Positions 1-11,436 of a DNA stretch of 64,000 nt are shown here, one piece after another. Made by a program: the position numbers and the translations under genes. This DNA comes from Marsupella aquatica. Its lineage: Eukaryota > Marchantiophyta. Numbering within the stretch: position 1 is the first letter of the stretch; each line of letters starts with the position of its first letter. The stretch is from the NCBI GenBank assembly GCA_973895155.1, contig OZ316899.1, positions 13,206,001 to 13,270,000 on the forward strand. Reading direction: 5' to 3'. The notes below the pieces were generated by a model. It did no database searches. It had not been told where the DNA came from and worked only from the letters and a program-made list of their open reading frames with translations.

Positions 1-2
1 TA

Positions 3-392
3 GAATTTAGTATACCTACTGCACGGGTATTAGATGACAGAAAATTACCTCCTGAGGAAAGTCAGCTCCTTAGATTGGTAGAGTTGGAGCACTTAGAGGA
101 AAATCGCCTCTATGCACTCACACACACTCATACTCAGCAACAAAATCGGAAAGTGAATTATGATAAGAAGGTGAAGCCGACCACTATTGAAGCTGGAGAT
201 TTAGTTTTACTTTATGACAACCGTTATTTAAAATTTCCAGGGAAACTCCACACTAGGTGGGGTGGACCCTATTTAGTTAAAAATGTTTGGGCTAATGGTA
301 GTCTCCAACTTGCCACCACTGCTGGAGACCTATTACCCACTAGAGTTAATGGTCATAGAGTCAAAAAATATACCTCCCAGAGTTTAGATTAA
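3..392 (+). CDS. Ty3/gypsy integrase, C-terminal part (partial)
   Basis: The frame is open from base 3 to the TAA at 390-392, about 129 codons, and is cut by the window edge. It covers the end of the integrase core linker and the C-terminal DNA-binding domain, with the GDLVLLYD, FPGKLHTRW and GDLLPTRV motifs. The same motifs occur in the integrase of element B (5552-6574). Integrase joins retrotransposon cDNA to chromosomal DNA in the nucleus. There is no chromodomain after the GPYLV motif, so this is not a chromovirus. I see no stop or frameshift in the visible part. Confidence 0.85.
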   Translation, partial: EFSIPTARVLDDRKLPPEESQLLRLVELEHLEENRLYALTHTHTQQQNRKVNYDKKVKPTTIEAGDLVLLYDNRYLKFPGKLHTRWGGPYLVKNVWANGSLQLATTAGDLLPTRVNGHRVKKYTSQSLD

Positions 393-597
393 TGTCGCGT
401 GGCCACTCCAATTATGAGGAGGAGGTGGTATATGAAGTTGTATCTTATAAGGATTAGCAAGGTAGAAGTACTGAATAGAATAGTTAAAAAAAAATATGAA
501 AATTTTAAAGTCCCCTATCTAGGAATGTTTAGGTTTAGTAACATGGAAAGCTCAAACCAAAGAGGAAAAGAAACCTTAGTAAAAACGGTAAAACGAT
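393..597 (+). other. Element A, sequence after integrase; possible PPT and LTR start
   Basis: About 205 bases between the integrase stop and the copia 1 insertion. A purine run at about 416-430 could be the polypurine tract, in which case the 3' LTR would begin near 431-433. Another possible TG start lies directly after the stop codon at 393. Without the 5' LTR the boundary cannot be fixed. A short open frame here (399-617) shows no recognisable protein. Confidence 0.3.
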
Positions 598-602
598 TTA
601 AG
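598..602. repeat. Target-site duplication of copia 1 (left copy, TTAAG)
   Basis: TTAAG lies directly left of the copia 1 LTR and is repeated at 20907-20911, directly right of the other LTR. A 5-bp duplication is usual for LTR retrotransposons and shows that 603-20906 is bounded by one intact insertion event. Confidence 0.95.
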
Positions 603-760
603 TGTTGTGAGGTATAGAACAACTGATACTTCATTCCCTTCCATATCCTTACATATAGGCTATCCAATAGCCAGGCGGTTAGACAGTTAGTGTGGTCTAA
701 CCTGAGTAGGCGTAAACCTAGTTAACCTCATGTATGGTCTGGTTAACTCGGGTTACAACA
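603..760 (-). repeat. copia 1 3' LTR
   Basis: A 158-bp LTR with perfect six-base inverted ends (TGTTGT...ACAACA). It is identical, base for base, to the copy at 20749-20906. It is very short for a plant LTR. No clear TATA box is visible; the nearest weak candidate is TATATG on the minus strand near 650. Confidence 0.95.
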
Positions 761-773
761 CTCCCCCTTGGGT
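761..773 (-). promoter_or_regulatory. copia 1 polypurine tract
   Basis: Read on the minus strand, a purine run ACCCAAGGGGGAG abuts the start of the 3' LTR. This is the usual site of plus-strand DNA priming in reverse transcription and supports the LTR boundary. Confidence 0.85.
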
Positions 774-1567
774 GTAACATGACCCGGGGAGAAAAAAAGG
801 AATGTTGCACCCACCTCTAGCCTACTCTAAATGTGAAATGTGTATTCTGAGGTTTGTGGTTTGGGGGGAATGTAACCTCATTAAAACCCCCCCTCCTTTC
901 TTGCTGGGGGGAAAGAGTGTTACCATTCCATCCCTAAAAACCTTATAATCATGGTTAAGTTATGAGTAATCGAGTTATTAGAGTTAAAGTGGTGTAAGGA
1001 TGTCATATGCTATGTAACGTTATTGGAACTACTAAAGACCTAAATGTCTCGTGTGTGTTTTGAAAGTGAGAAAATTTGCGTGGCAATTTTTGGTGAGTGC
1101 AGTAGCGAGCATTTGGTGTTGTCTGCTAGAGTGTGAGGGTCGTCTTGAAGGAATGCATGTCGCGGAAGTTTCTCGTTTGTAGTTTTGGCATTCTATTGCT
1201 TTGAAGATCTTGAATGTGCTTTGGTTGGATGAAGGGCGGACTCGTGTCTGAGATGATCGATGTGCGGTGCTAGATTTCTTCACGTGAGATGGTTGACGCG
1301 CGTTGTGGTCCTGGTCGTCTGTGAGATGTCGAGGGGCAATGGACTCACCTTTCTTCCTGAAGAAGTGATGCTGGGCCTAGGCATGTTTGTCACAAGGTCG
1401 GTGATTTTCGGTGGGAGGTGTCTGCAGCTGCATTGTTGGTGGTCGTTCTTGCTGAGGTCGGGCGATTATTCTCTGTTCAATTCGCTTTTGTGCGATTGGA
1501 GTGTCGGGGAGCGGATGTGGCAAACTATGGCCAGTAGGATTTGTTCCCGATTGCTTTATAGGCGAGG
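774..1567 (-). other. copia 1 3' untranslated region, distal part
   Basis: About 0.8 kb between element B and the copia 1 polypurine tract. With the 15704-15911 part on the far side of element B, copia 1 has about 1 kb between the RNase H stop and its 3' LTR, which is long for an element of this size. Short open frames occur on both strands (for example 1260-1598 plus, 1032-1283 minus) but none resembles a known protein. It ends at the TTTCG duplication of element B. Confidence 0.5.
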
Positions 1568-1572
1568 TTTCG
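1568..1572. repeat. Target-site duplication of element B (left copy, TTTCG)
   Basis: TTTCG lies directly left of the element B LTR and again at 15699-15703, directly right of the other LTR. This shows that element B entered copia 1 as a single intact insertion. Confidence 0.95.
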
Positions 1573-2472
1573 TGTCACGTCATCAGCCTTGGCCTTAACT
1601 CGGGCTTCAGCTTTAAACGGGCACATCCTTCGTAAATATGAGGGTTCGGGCAGGGAGGGAAGAATGTAATGCACCTAATTCACGTAAACTAGCGCTAAGT
1701 GTGCCTACTGTTAGATACAGACATCTCCTAGGTATGGTTTGTATTCTGCCACCGGAACGTACCTTAGTCGATAACAGGATCAACCCCGGCTTAAGGACTT
1801 CTAAGCCTTTGTGTTGTCCACCTTCGATCCGGATTCAATGATACAGGTCCTCAACCCGTGCTCGCAACCACATACCCGCAAGCTGCACCCCGTGCATGAC
1901 TCGGGTAGTGCGTTCGGCCCGGTGTTGTCACCTATACACGAGATTCACACACACATACATGCGCACAAGCATACAATCTCGATTTACACAAAGGAAATAA
2001 TGGGAAAGGATTTTACTACATAGGGGACACATGCGTACACTTGGTTGACCCGACAGCTCCAGAATGAACAAGTTCAAGGCCAAGGGAGTACACTACAACG
2101 GAGCCTGGCTCCACACTCGCCCGGCGAGCTTAGTCCTACCCCCTCCCCTTGGTACTCTTTCACTCCCAGAGGTCGGGACTCCCCGCACATACCACGGATG
2201 TCCAACTCTGAGACTAAAAACCCCCTCCCTGCCTCTACCAAGGGGTGCACTAAATACTAAGGGCCGAGGAACGGAGTGTCCTCCCGGCCGAAGATTTGCT
2301 GACTTAGGTCCTAACTAATCTGACTGTCAGGCCAAAAAACGGCTGTGTCTTATTAGAAGATCCTAATTTACGCAGGCTGGACAGCATGGCAGTGCTGCTG
2401 TAACTAAGGCAGGTGCCTATCCCAATTGCCTGACTTAGCTATTCCTAACCCTATTCTATTCCTACTCCGCCG

Positions 2473-5127
2473 CTAATGCCTGGCACGCTTGTCAGAGCCG
2501 CCCGAGTGGGAGCGGCCATCCCGCTGCTTACGAAGTTTGTCGTTGTCTGCCTTGAGGAGCTGGACCTGGTCCAGCAGAGATTCGTTCTCTCGCTTCGCCG
2601 CGTCTGTCTCCTCCGCTGCCTCCTGGCATGCCTCCTCCAGCTGCTGGGCGTCACTCATCAGCTTGCCCGCCAGCTGGTCCTGCTTCTCGGCTTTGGTTTG
2701 GAGCCGTGCCACTTTGGCCTGTAGCGTGGCTATCTCCGTAGTGTCTCGCTGGGCCCGTTCTTTGGCCTCCTCCAGGTCTTTCGGCCAGATGACAGTTTGA
2801 TTCAAACTATCAATCTGGTTCCGGAGTCATGCAATCTCAGCCTCGTTCCCAGCTTTGGCCTGCTCGGCTAGGGCGGTAAGGGCGTGCGCCTTTACTAACA
2901 ACTCATCGGCGGCTGCAACTTTGGATCGTAGTTGCAGAACCTCAGCCTCTTGAGCCGCAACTTCATTCTTTAGGTATACGGACTCCACCCGGTACCGCTC
3001 TATCCTCTGAAGGGCCTCTGACTGGGCCCGACCTGCCTTTACTACGGCAACTAACTCCTGATTGAAGAAACAGGCTACCTTCCGGGCCATGAACTCCCCG
3101 GTATCCCGGGCAATTTGATGAGAGAAATCTCCCAGAAGCCCATTCAGAAATGTACTCGGTATGAAGAGTTCCGGGTGGTCCAGGTTGTGCCTGTCCGGAG
3201 TTGGGCACGGGGCAGACGTCAACACGCGCGGGGGCCGGGGCAGTGACATCCAGCCCTGGGGACGTAATGTTGGAAGGGGTTGGAGTGTCCTCCTACAGCA
3301 ATGTCCGGTGCTCCGGAATAGCCACCGGTGGGTAGTTGGGAGACCCGGGCTCGAGTAAGGCCTCTGCTATACTGACTTCTGTACTTAGCCCGACCTGTTG
3401 GATCGCATCTACGGTTGCGATAACCGACCCATCCGGTACCTCCTCGGTTACGACTACAGCTACTTGTGGAGGTGGGGTGGGTGAAGCTTGCGTGTCCGCT
3501 GGACTTCGGGCCTCGGGTTGGGGTCGTCTCTCCAAGGCCGGGAAAACCCACCTAGCTGGGACCAACTTTGTAACGTTGACACGGGGAAGGGTTCGTCGAT
3601 CAAACCGAGCGTACCACTCAAGAATGATCTCAATGTGGCTAGGGAAATATGCCTTCCCGCCAATGTACAACATCTTCCTTCCCCGCTCCATCTCTTCATG
3701 GAATTTCTTAGCGAAGTACGACGCCCACTTCCTAGGTTGATAGTTCTTGACCTGGATAACCTGGGCGGCGGAGATCTCCCCCCAGGGTTCCATCATGTGG
3801 AGGGCGTACCTTTGGAACTCCAGTCGCTCAGCTATCTTGGGGATGAGGCAGGTCCTCATCACGAATCTGTTGTCCACTGCTCCCTCTGAGGGAAAACTTG
3901 AGGATTGGTACTTGGCTCCCTTGCCCCCGGGAGCCCGTGATTCGACTCGATGGTCACCTTCGGGTAATCTAAAGATCATCTTGAGCCGTTCTTCCGTGAG
4001 GGACATATTGCTTCCCCGCAGCCAAGTATGTTGACGTGCGTCATCATAATTCTTGGCGAATTCCGTCATGTCCTCCCCGTAGTACCTGCAAGTGTTCCAG
4101 GGGAGAGAGGCGAGGTGCTCGAATCCCTGAGTCTTCAGGTACACCGCATGCTTGGGATGGAGGATGTTCTTATGCAAGTTTTCCCCCATGCGGTGCATTG
4201 TCACCTTGGCCACGGCTACCGTGGCCAATGGTAACCCGGATGCAGTGGCGGGTTCCTTCCTCTTCTTCCCCCGTGACTGGCTCGGGGAGGGTGACACCTC
4301 CCCATCCTCTCTATCGGGCATAGGTAGTGCTACCGCCGTTAGTATTGGGCCCGGGCGGCCACGGTCACCGTGTTGTCTGCTGGAGCCGCTCCTTGGGTCC
4401 GAGCATGGGGAGGGGACGATGTAGTGTCGGCCCCCTGAGTGTTTGCTCCTCTGGGCCGCCCGAGCAAGGGTGGGGTAGCCTCGTCGTCGTCGCTAAGGTC
4501 CACAGCGTTGATGACGGAGCGTACTTGTACTGCTGGCGGGGCGATCGGCGGTGGGGGTTGGCTAGGCTGAGACTGAGACTGAGACTGAGACTAAAGCTGA
4601 GCCTGAGTCTGAGTCTACGTTGGTGCGGGTACGGGTATGGGGTCGACTGGGCCGGCGCCGGCGGTTGCGGGTCTAGTTCCCATGAAGCTCTGCAGGTGCT
4701 GGTAGAAGTTCTCCAAAGCAAGTGCAGACGACCTTGTCGAACGGGTAGTGCTGGACTCGCTATTGATGATAGCCCGAACCTGAGCAAGGATGTGGTTGAA
4801 GTGATGTCGTTGCAAGTCCATCGTACCCAGGATATTGAAGACCTCGTCCGGAAGCCAAAGCAATGCTTCCCAAAAACCGATATATTTGTCTCCGTTGAAG
4901 AAGTACCCAGATACCTCTGCTGGTCGGTAAAGCTCGCTTTGAGACGGGTAGTCAAAGTTAAGGATGTAGTGGTGTCGTCCTGCTAGGCGGATGGCTCTCT
5001 CGTACTCGCGTTCAATTTCATATTGGCACGGGTTGGCGTGTTTCAATGAGTCGGCCAAGTGTCTTCCGGTAGATAGGAACTGCGTCCAGAATCAAATGGC
5101 CAAACTGGAGAGGATCGTGTGCGACAT
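2473..5127 (-). pseudogene. LTR-embedded ORF, 3' LTR copy (PMD-like domain plus coiled coil)
   Basis: This corresponds to the ~884-codon frame of the 5' LTR (12580-15231), read from the ATG at 5127. The parts line up in order: an N-terminal helical region, a Ser/Gln/Pro-rich linker (about 150-200), an acidic linker, a conserved globular domain with the IFRLPEGDH motif (about 380-530), and a heptad-rich coiled-coil tail (about 680-870). It is broken by TGA at 5092-5094, TAG at 4615-4617, a one-base deletion near 4350 and TGA at 2827-2829. The three nonsense codons are TGA/TAG where the other copy has CGA/CAG. Function unknown; see the 5' LTR copy. Confidence 0.75.
4567..4618 (-). repeat. Hexanucleotide repeat (GAGACT)n in the LTR ORF
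   Basis: A run of GAGACT and variant units that, on the minus strand, encodes alternating Ser-Gln. The number of units differs from the copy in the 5' LTR (about 14681-14725), so it has changed length since insertion. Confidence 0.7.
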
Positions 5128-5551
5128 TCAGAGGAGATAGTAGTGGCGACTAAGAGCGAATGAGAGAGATGGGGTCAAAGCTGGCGCGTGGACTGATGGA
5201 CTGGTGCACTACAAAGGGTCGGCTCCCTTGAGGGCTTGTTGATCCCCTGGCATCTCCTCATTGCCTATAGGCTGAACCGTTCACGCTCATAGTGTACCGG
5301 CCACTCCGCCAGTCTGAGTCACCGTGTGTCAGTGGACGCCTCCCGAAGTTTGTTATACGGACCCAAGGGAGGGGCCCCTCCACGCTCGTAACTCGGGCAT
5401 GCGAATGGCGACGCGCCACTAGCCCAAACATGAATTCCTCTTATTGACTAATGATTTCCTACTCATAATGGCTACCTAAATACTATCGTTATGCTAATCA
5501 TAGTGACCTAAGAGACCCCTAACGCGCGTGCTAAGCATGGTTTAGACTGAA

Positions 5552-6574
5552 TTACTCATTACTCGCCGTACCGGCAGTAGCACATAGCTCCCTGCTTAAT
5601 TGTGAAGCGTCCTCGCGAACATCACTCTCGGCGTCGTCGTCTTGATGGTGGTATTTCTTTACACGATCGTAACTGACTCGCGTGGGGAGTAAATCGCCGG
5701 CGTACGTCGCAAGCTCCAAAGATCCGTTATGGTAGATCTGATTGACTAGGAAGGGCCCTAACCAACGGGTATGAAGCTTCCCTGGAAACTGCATATACCG
5801 ACTATCGTACAGAAGAACTAGATCGCCTGTCACGACGTCAACCTTCTGTAGTCCTTTGTCGTGCTGTTTCTTGGAAGTTGCCTGCTTCATTACGGCGTGT
5901 CGAGTTGCTAGTAGCCGTGCCTCTTCTAAGGCTTCAATCTGATAAGCTTGGTTTGACGAACTTTCAGATTCAGGTAAGCGATCCCGAATACTGACCCGTG
6001 GAGTGTGTACTTCAAACTTGACGGGTACCAACGAATGTTGGCCGAACATGAGAAAGTACGGGCTGTGACTCGTAGTAGTTTTGTAAGCTAGATTATACGA
6101 GTACACCGTTGCGTACAACTTATCGTCCCAATCCATTTTGTGCGCAGCTACAATTTTGTTGAAGATCTTCCCAATGATACCATTTGCTCTCTCTGTCATC
6201 CCATTGGCTTTAGGATGATACAGGGTAGTCTTGCGGTGCTTGACTAGGTAACGCTCCGTAAGCTGGGCTACAGTGTCATTGAGGAAGTGTGTTCCATGGT
6301 TGCTTACCAACTCTAAGGGTGGTCCGAACCGGGTGAAAATCTGTTCATATAAGAACCTGGCGCTGGTTGCGGCGTCGTCCTTCACCGTAGCCCGTGCTTC
6401 GACCCACTTGGTGGAGTAATCAATAGCTAGCAGGATGTACTTGCATCTTTGTCTTCGGGTAACGGGAGTAAATGGCCCGATATAATCAATACCCCACTTT
6501 TCGAACGGTGCTAATGGAAGCACGGACGTGAGAGGGTGATGATGAGCTCGTCTCGGGGCCCAGCCCGCTGACAC
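5552..6574 (-). pseudogene. Element B integrase core and C-terminal domain
   Basis: A 340-codon frame with the integrase core (WGIDYIGPF, KWVEA, GMTERANG) and the C-terminal domain (GDLVLLYD, FPGKLHTRW, GDLLPTRV). It would join cDNA to target DNA. The second catalytic Asp of the DDE triad is Asn (SNHGTHF, where the family has SDRGTHF), so the enzyme should be inactive. Both changes in that motif are CpG to CpA. The upstream RNase H/zinc-finger frame is offset by one frameshift near 6550. The stop codon lies 33 bases inside the 3' LTR, so pol and the LTR overlap. There is no chromodomain. Confidence 0.85.
5585..5597 (-). promoter_or_regulatory. Element B candidate polypurine tract
   Basis: On the minus strand, AAGCAGGGAGCTA directly precedes the 3' LTR start. 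It is purine-rich though not a pure run, and sits within the last codons of pol. Confidence 0.5.
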
Positions 6575-7689
6575 AGGTCACAGCCCTTGATGAAGCGTTG
6601 TACATCCCGATGCAACGTAGGCCACCAATACCCTGAGTCCAGAATCTTTTGGGCTGTCGTGATAGCCGTGAAATGGCCTCCAACTTCTTCTTCATGCAAG
6701 GCCCGCATCACGATAAGCGTCTCCTTATACTCCAAGCAGCGTCGTAACTTCCCATTAACTCCTTCCTTATATAGGTGACCCTGTACCATGACGTAAGGCC
6801 CGACTTTCCGTAGAAACACAGCGGCGGCTTCCTGATTGATGCCGTCAAGGATGCGGCCTGTTAAGAGGAAGGTGATTATTGAGCCGTACCACGTTGGCGT
6901 CCCCGCCCCTACGTGGAACAACTCCTCATCCGGAAAAATATCATCAATTGGCTGATCGACTGGTATGCCGTCCAGCCTTGAAAAGAAGTCGGCATTGAGG
7001 TGTGCCTTTCCAGGCCGAACCCGAACTTCGTAGTTAAATTCCTGGAGAAGTAGCACCCACCGGGCTATCCATCCTGTCACGTCCGCTTTGTTGACCATGT
7101 ACTTCAGGCTATCATGATCCGTGTGGAATATGACCTTGTAGCCTAGTAGATAGTGTCGGAACTTTTTACATGAGTAGATTATTCCCAGAGCTTCTCGATC
7201 AGTGGGGGAATAATTCTTTTTGGCTATGAATAATTGACGGCTAGCAAAGTAGATGGGGTGGTCGCGTCCGTCCTCATCAAGCTGACTGAGCACGGATCCA
7301 ATACAGAACCCTGACACATCGACATACACGTGGAACTCCTTATTCCAGTCCGGAGTGACCATGATAGGTGCGGTGGTGAGTCTTTTATGGAGTTCTTCGA
7401 AAGCAATCCGTCTCCTGGGTGTCTCCTCGATCACCGCGTCCTTTTTCATCATCTCAGTCAAGGGCAACGCTATTTTAGCAAAGTCTTTAATGAACCGACG
7501 GTAATACCCTACACAGCCCAAGAAGGATCGTATCACTTTTTGATCTACGAGGAACACCACCGCCATCCAGGCCGCGACCTTCTCTTGGTCCACCTTGATA
7601 CCCCGTTTGGACACATGATGCCCGAGTAACACTCCCTCCTCTACCCCGAAAAAGCATTTAGCGGGATGTAGTTTGAGGTTAACCTCTCG
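6511..7689 (-). pseudogene. Element B RNase H and integrase zinc finger
   Basis: It continues the gag-pol frame. From the N-terminal side it has the reverse transcriptase thumb/connection (YYRRFIKDFA), the RNase H domain (FHVYVDVSG with the first acidic residue, FHTDHDSL, LNADFFSR), and the H2C2 zinc finger of integrase ending with CDLCQRAGP. RNase H removes the RNA strand during reverse transcription. A TAG near 7693 separates it from the reverse transcriptase core, and the frame is lost near 6550 by a frameshift just before the integrase core. Confidence 0.85.
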
Positions 7690-8916
7690 GCATCATTGTA
7701 ACGTACGTCTTAGGTGTTCGGGGTGCATGGCGATAGTTCCAAAGATGGCGAAGTCGTCGATAAATATCTCTAGAAATTCCTGTAGGAAATCATGGAAGAT
7801 ATTCATCATGAGTCGCTGAAACATGACCGGAGCGTTACACAGTCCGAACGGCATTCTCCGAAATGCGAAAGTCCCCCATTCCGTAGTGAACGTTGTTTTG
7901 AGCTGATCCAAGAGGCAAATCCAGATTTGGTTATAACCCGAATACCCGTCAAGGAATGTATAAATTTCATTTTAGGCTACCATATCTAGAACCATATCCG
8001 TGAATGGTAACGGGTAATGGTCTTTTCGGGTCACGTCGTGCAGCTAACGATAGTCCTGACAAATCCGGATCTTAGGTTTTCCGTCCGTTCCCCCCTTTTT
8101 TGGTACAATGACGATGGGAGAGACCCAGTCGTTGGCCATTACCAGGTAGATGATATCTGTGGCGAGGAGACGATCAATTTCCTCCTTCACTAAGATGGAG
8201 TACCTCGGGTTCATGCGACGTTGTTGCTGCCGTACTGCATGGGCCCCCAGATTCAAATCGATCGTGTGTTCTCCTAACTTGGGGGAGACTCCTGTTAAAT
8301 TGTGATGGCTCCATGCAAACACATCTTCATATTCCTTGAGCAGAGCTTGGATAGATTTTTCCGCCTCCCCCATCAGAGCGTGGCCCAGGTTAAACGATTT
8401 ATCCATCCCAATGGTGTACTTCCGATAGTGCTCCTTCGTGATGACTTCAACCTGGTTCCGCAAGCTCGGGTCCAGGCTCGCATCAAGTTCAGCTAACCGA
8501 ACTCCTCCGTACATGGGTGGAACCGGGATTGGTCTCGGGATTGGAGTTACTTCCTCCAACTGCGGGATGGACGGATCCCAGAAGACTCGTTTCTTATGTC
8601 TCGATCTCGGGTTTTCGGCCTCGGGTGGTTGTTTGGCTGGTTCGTGGTCACGAGGCTCTACACTGGTAGAAGCAGCATCGGCTCCTTGCTTAGCTGGAGC
8701 CGTGTCCTCCGTATCGATGAGTCGTTTTTGCGTTTCCTCATCCCAGGCAGTAGAGGTGCTCGGGGTGGGCTCAATAGCAGCCTTTGGGTAATTCAGGAGA
8801 TGTGTTTCGCGGGTTGCCTCAACTCCGAAGACATCTTCCTCGGACAGGGACGAGATGAGTTCAATCATGTTGAGTTCCCCTTCCTCTGAGGTCTCCGAAT
8901 CATATTCCTCGGGTCC
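7690..8916 (-). pseudogene. Element B reverse transcriptase
   Basis: Same frame as gag and RNase H. An N-terminal linker of about 150 residues is followed by reverse transcriptase motifs: SPIVIVPKKGG, KIRICQDYR, FRRMPFGLCNAP and the catalytic FIDDFAIF (in place of the more common YxDD). It copies element RNA into DNA. In-frame stops at 8044 (directly after the CQDYR motif), near 7975 and at 7693 break it. The linker contains Pro/Glu-rich sequence (about 8500-8750). Confidence 0.85.
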
Positions 8917-9513
8917 CTATGGGGTTTCGCCCTGATAATTGTCCATTGCCCATGATACCCGTACTGTGGGTGTCCCAAACCGTAGCTCCTTCTTTCCCCA
9001 ATCCGTGACCACACGGCCACCGTATAGCCACGGCCTGCCTAGGAGGACCGGATAAGAGGAGGGCCGAACCGGCCTCATGACTAGGAAGTTGAGATAGAAC
9101 TCCACCCCTCCTACCAGAGTGAGTACCCGTGTAAGCGTGCCCAATGGAAGTACCCTTGCCCCGTTTGCTAATCTGATAGCTCGGGCTGTGGGTTGATACG
9201 TGAGGTATCCTAACTTGATTGACGTTTCTTCAGTCATGATGTTGACTCCCGCTCCTCCGTCTACGAGAACCATCTTGATGGTACAATTATTAATTTCAAT
9301 CGAGATGTCCGGCGCTCCCAGGTCCTCGCATATCATGTTGCAATCCGCGATCCCAACTCGGGGTAGTCGTCTCCATCGTCGACCTGTAAGCAACTCCCTC
9401 AATTGCCGTCTGTACTGTGGATTGTTTTGCAGCAGTTGTCCTACCGTTGCTGTAACCGGGCAACTCTTCACGTCTTCCTTAATATCATAGTCCTCCTTCT
9501 TTTCTTCCTTCGG
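8917..9513 (-). pseudogene. Element B aspartic protease
   Basis: A retropepsin-like domain in the gag-pol frame with the active-site motif VDGGAGVNIM (the DGGxGVN form of many plant non-chromovirus gypsy elements, in place of DSGA) and the LLGRPWL flap-side motif. It would cut the polyprotein. It is bounded by TAG codons at 9514 (end of gag) and 8917, so it could only be made as part of a fusion when those codons were sense. Confidence 0.8.
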
Positions 9514-11436
9514 CTACTGCTTGGCTTCCTCTTGCTTATCTTGCTTTTCTTGCTCCTGTCGCCGGGCGGTCTCAACTGCTTTGATGTCCTTATCGATTGC
9601 CTTCTGGTATTCCCGAGCTTTGTAGGCCTCCAGCTGTTTCTTTACCAATTCTTCGATGCAGGGGAAAAATAGCTTCGGGTCGTCCAGTCGGTAGTCATCG
9701 TCCTTCTCCGGGGGTATATCTATCGCTGGCTGCACCGGAGTAGTATCTTGCTTTTTCCTGCGTTTCTCCTCCTGCTTCTCTTCCTTCCGTTTGGCTCTTG
9801 TTGACACACGATAGCACTCAGCCTTGTTAGATGGATTAGGGTGTTCCGCCACGTCCACCAGATTCACCCACTCGGTGTTGTCATCTTGCCATTCCACCGC
9901 AATCATTTGGACGACCGCATCACTCGTGGCCGATCCGCCCTGGGCTGGTCTTGTTGCATTTGTTCGAGCGGCCATTACCAATGGACAGTTGGCCATGGAA
10001 TGAGTTTCCGTTTTGCAGACTTGACAAAGTGGCGTGCCACGGCCATCCCCCTGGCGTCTTGGTTCTGTGCATTCCCTCGCAAAATGGCCTGGTTTCTCAC
10101 AGTTGTAACAAACCGGGGATCGCCAAATCCTTGGTTTAGGAGGAATGCTAGGGTTACTGATAACTTGGGAGCCTCGGTCATTGTTTGGGTAGGGGTATGC
10201 AATTCTACTTGCTAAGTTACGCGGACCCACCGTTGAAATCTGATACACCGAATCAGGAGGGTCTTCAAAGAAATTTTCTGTGGACTCCGCTTCAGGTCCG
10301 GGGTTGTCGACATCATCTAAGTCCACCTGGTGAACTCGGTTCTTCCATCTTGGGCATTCTTGCACGACATGCCCGGATTGGAAGCACTTTGAACACCACG
10401 CATGGGCTCAAATCTCAGATGGCTTCTTCTTCTCCACCGGCTTTTCCGCGAGATGTACTGATAGTGCTTTGAGGTGATCCATGATTTCGTTAAGCTTGTC
10501 TGCTTCGGCAGCCTTTGGATTGGGTATCGTTATGCGAGTACAAGATTTGATTTTCCCCTCCTTCTTAACCCGCCTTTTCTTCTTCTTGCTCCGGCTCTCA
10601 CTCTCCGAATCACTTCCTGATGAGCTGGAGGTGGAGGACCCGCTGTTCGAAGTTGAATCCGAACTAGATTTAGTCTCCGAACTGGATGAGGTCGAACGAT
10701 GTTTCTTCTTCTTCTTGCGTTTCTTCTTCTTCTTGTCGTCTGATTCGGAGTCACTATCACTGAAGGTCTCGTACTTGCCCTTCTTGCGGCGTGCCCGCTG
10801 GCTTCGCCGGGAGTTATAGGTGGACTCCCGGTAGGTTTTGGCGCACGCTATGGCTGCTTGCATTGAAATTGGATTATTTTGGCGCACCCAGAATTGCATA
10901 TTCATGGGCAAACCATGGAGGAACCATGTAAGCTGGAGTGCATCACCAGACCTGGGCCGTATTTTGGCAGCAAGTTTTTGAAACTTCTGAATGAACTTTC
11001 GCAGAGACTCCTTTTTTCCCATGCAAAGCTGGCCGATCTTTAATAGCGAGCGCTGCTCGGATCCAATAGCACAAAATTCTTGCAGCAATGCAGCTTGGAA
11101 TTGTGCCTATGTAGTCCCGGGTGGCAGCGAGTTGTACCATGGACGAGCTTCTCCCTGCATCACTCCGGGGAGGACGGTTAACTTAATGGCGTCTTCCCCG
11201 TTAGCCTTAGCAGTGGCTTCAAACTCATCCAACCATTCATCCGGATCATCCCCATGACGCCCTTTGAAAGGTCGATAATGAAACCGCGATCATTGCGATA
11301 TTTGTGGAGGAGCTTGGGCAGCGCAGGCCATCGGTGGGGCAGCTGCCATAGGTGGTGGCGGTGGTGGCGGTGGTGGCACAGGAACCGCAGTAGGACCGGT
11401 CGAACCGGACCCCGAAGGTCCCGGTGGTATATTCAT
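9514..11436 (-). pseudogene. Element B gag with three zinc knuckles
   Basis: This frame starts at the ATG at 11436 with a proline-rich N-terminus (a run of prolines from a GGTGGC repeat near 11350), then the retrotransposon gag core (YRPFKGRHGDDPDEWLDEF, ARPWYNSLPPG). Next comes a long Ser/Lys/Arg tract (about 10540-10780), and then three CCHC knuckles: CSKCFQ (about 10380), CYNCEKPGH (about 10100) and CQVCKTETH (about 10010). It ends with a charged helical tail. Gag forms the particle and packages RNA. Three internal nonsense codons (near 11285, 11110 and 10408) are TGA/TAG with no frameshift. The ATG choice rests on the gag core being in frame with it. Confidence 0.82.

Larger units (their letters stand above)
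1..602 (+). mobile_element. Ty3/gypsy element A, left fragment
   Basis: This is the 3' end of the pol region of a Ty3/gypsy retrotransposon whose 5' part lies outside the window. It holds the integrase C-terminus and then about 210 bases of leader-like sequence. The element is interrupted after base 602 by copia 1 and resumes at 20912, because the 5-bp duplication TTAAG occurs on both sides. The integrase tail closely resembles that of element B, so A and B appear to belong to one lineage. The position where its 3' LTR starts is not proven. Confidence 0.8.
1573..5584 (-). repeat. Element B 3' LTR (4012 bp)
   Basis: The left copy of the long direct repeat. It matches 11678-15698 along its whole length. 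In the two stretches I compared by eye (about 280 and 510 bases) roughly 5-6% of positions differ, mostly transitions. It carries the decayed reading frame 2473-5127. Compared with the 5' LTR it lacks the ten bases that hold the TATA box; the deletion point is near 5225-5229. Confidence 0.93.

Noticed and set aside
4327-4986. Long plus-strand frame rich in Leu/Ser/Arg opposite the LTR ORF
   Set aside because: It is the antisense shadow of the Ser/Gln/Pro-rich linker of the minus-strand LTR frame; the matching region in the other LTR behaves the same way.
10481-10819. Plus-strand Leu/Phe-rich frame that looks like a membrane protein
   Set aside because: It is the reverse complement of the Lys/Ser-rich tract of element B gag.
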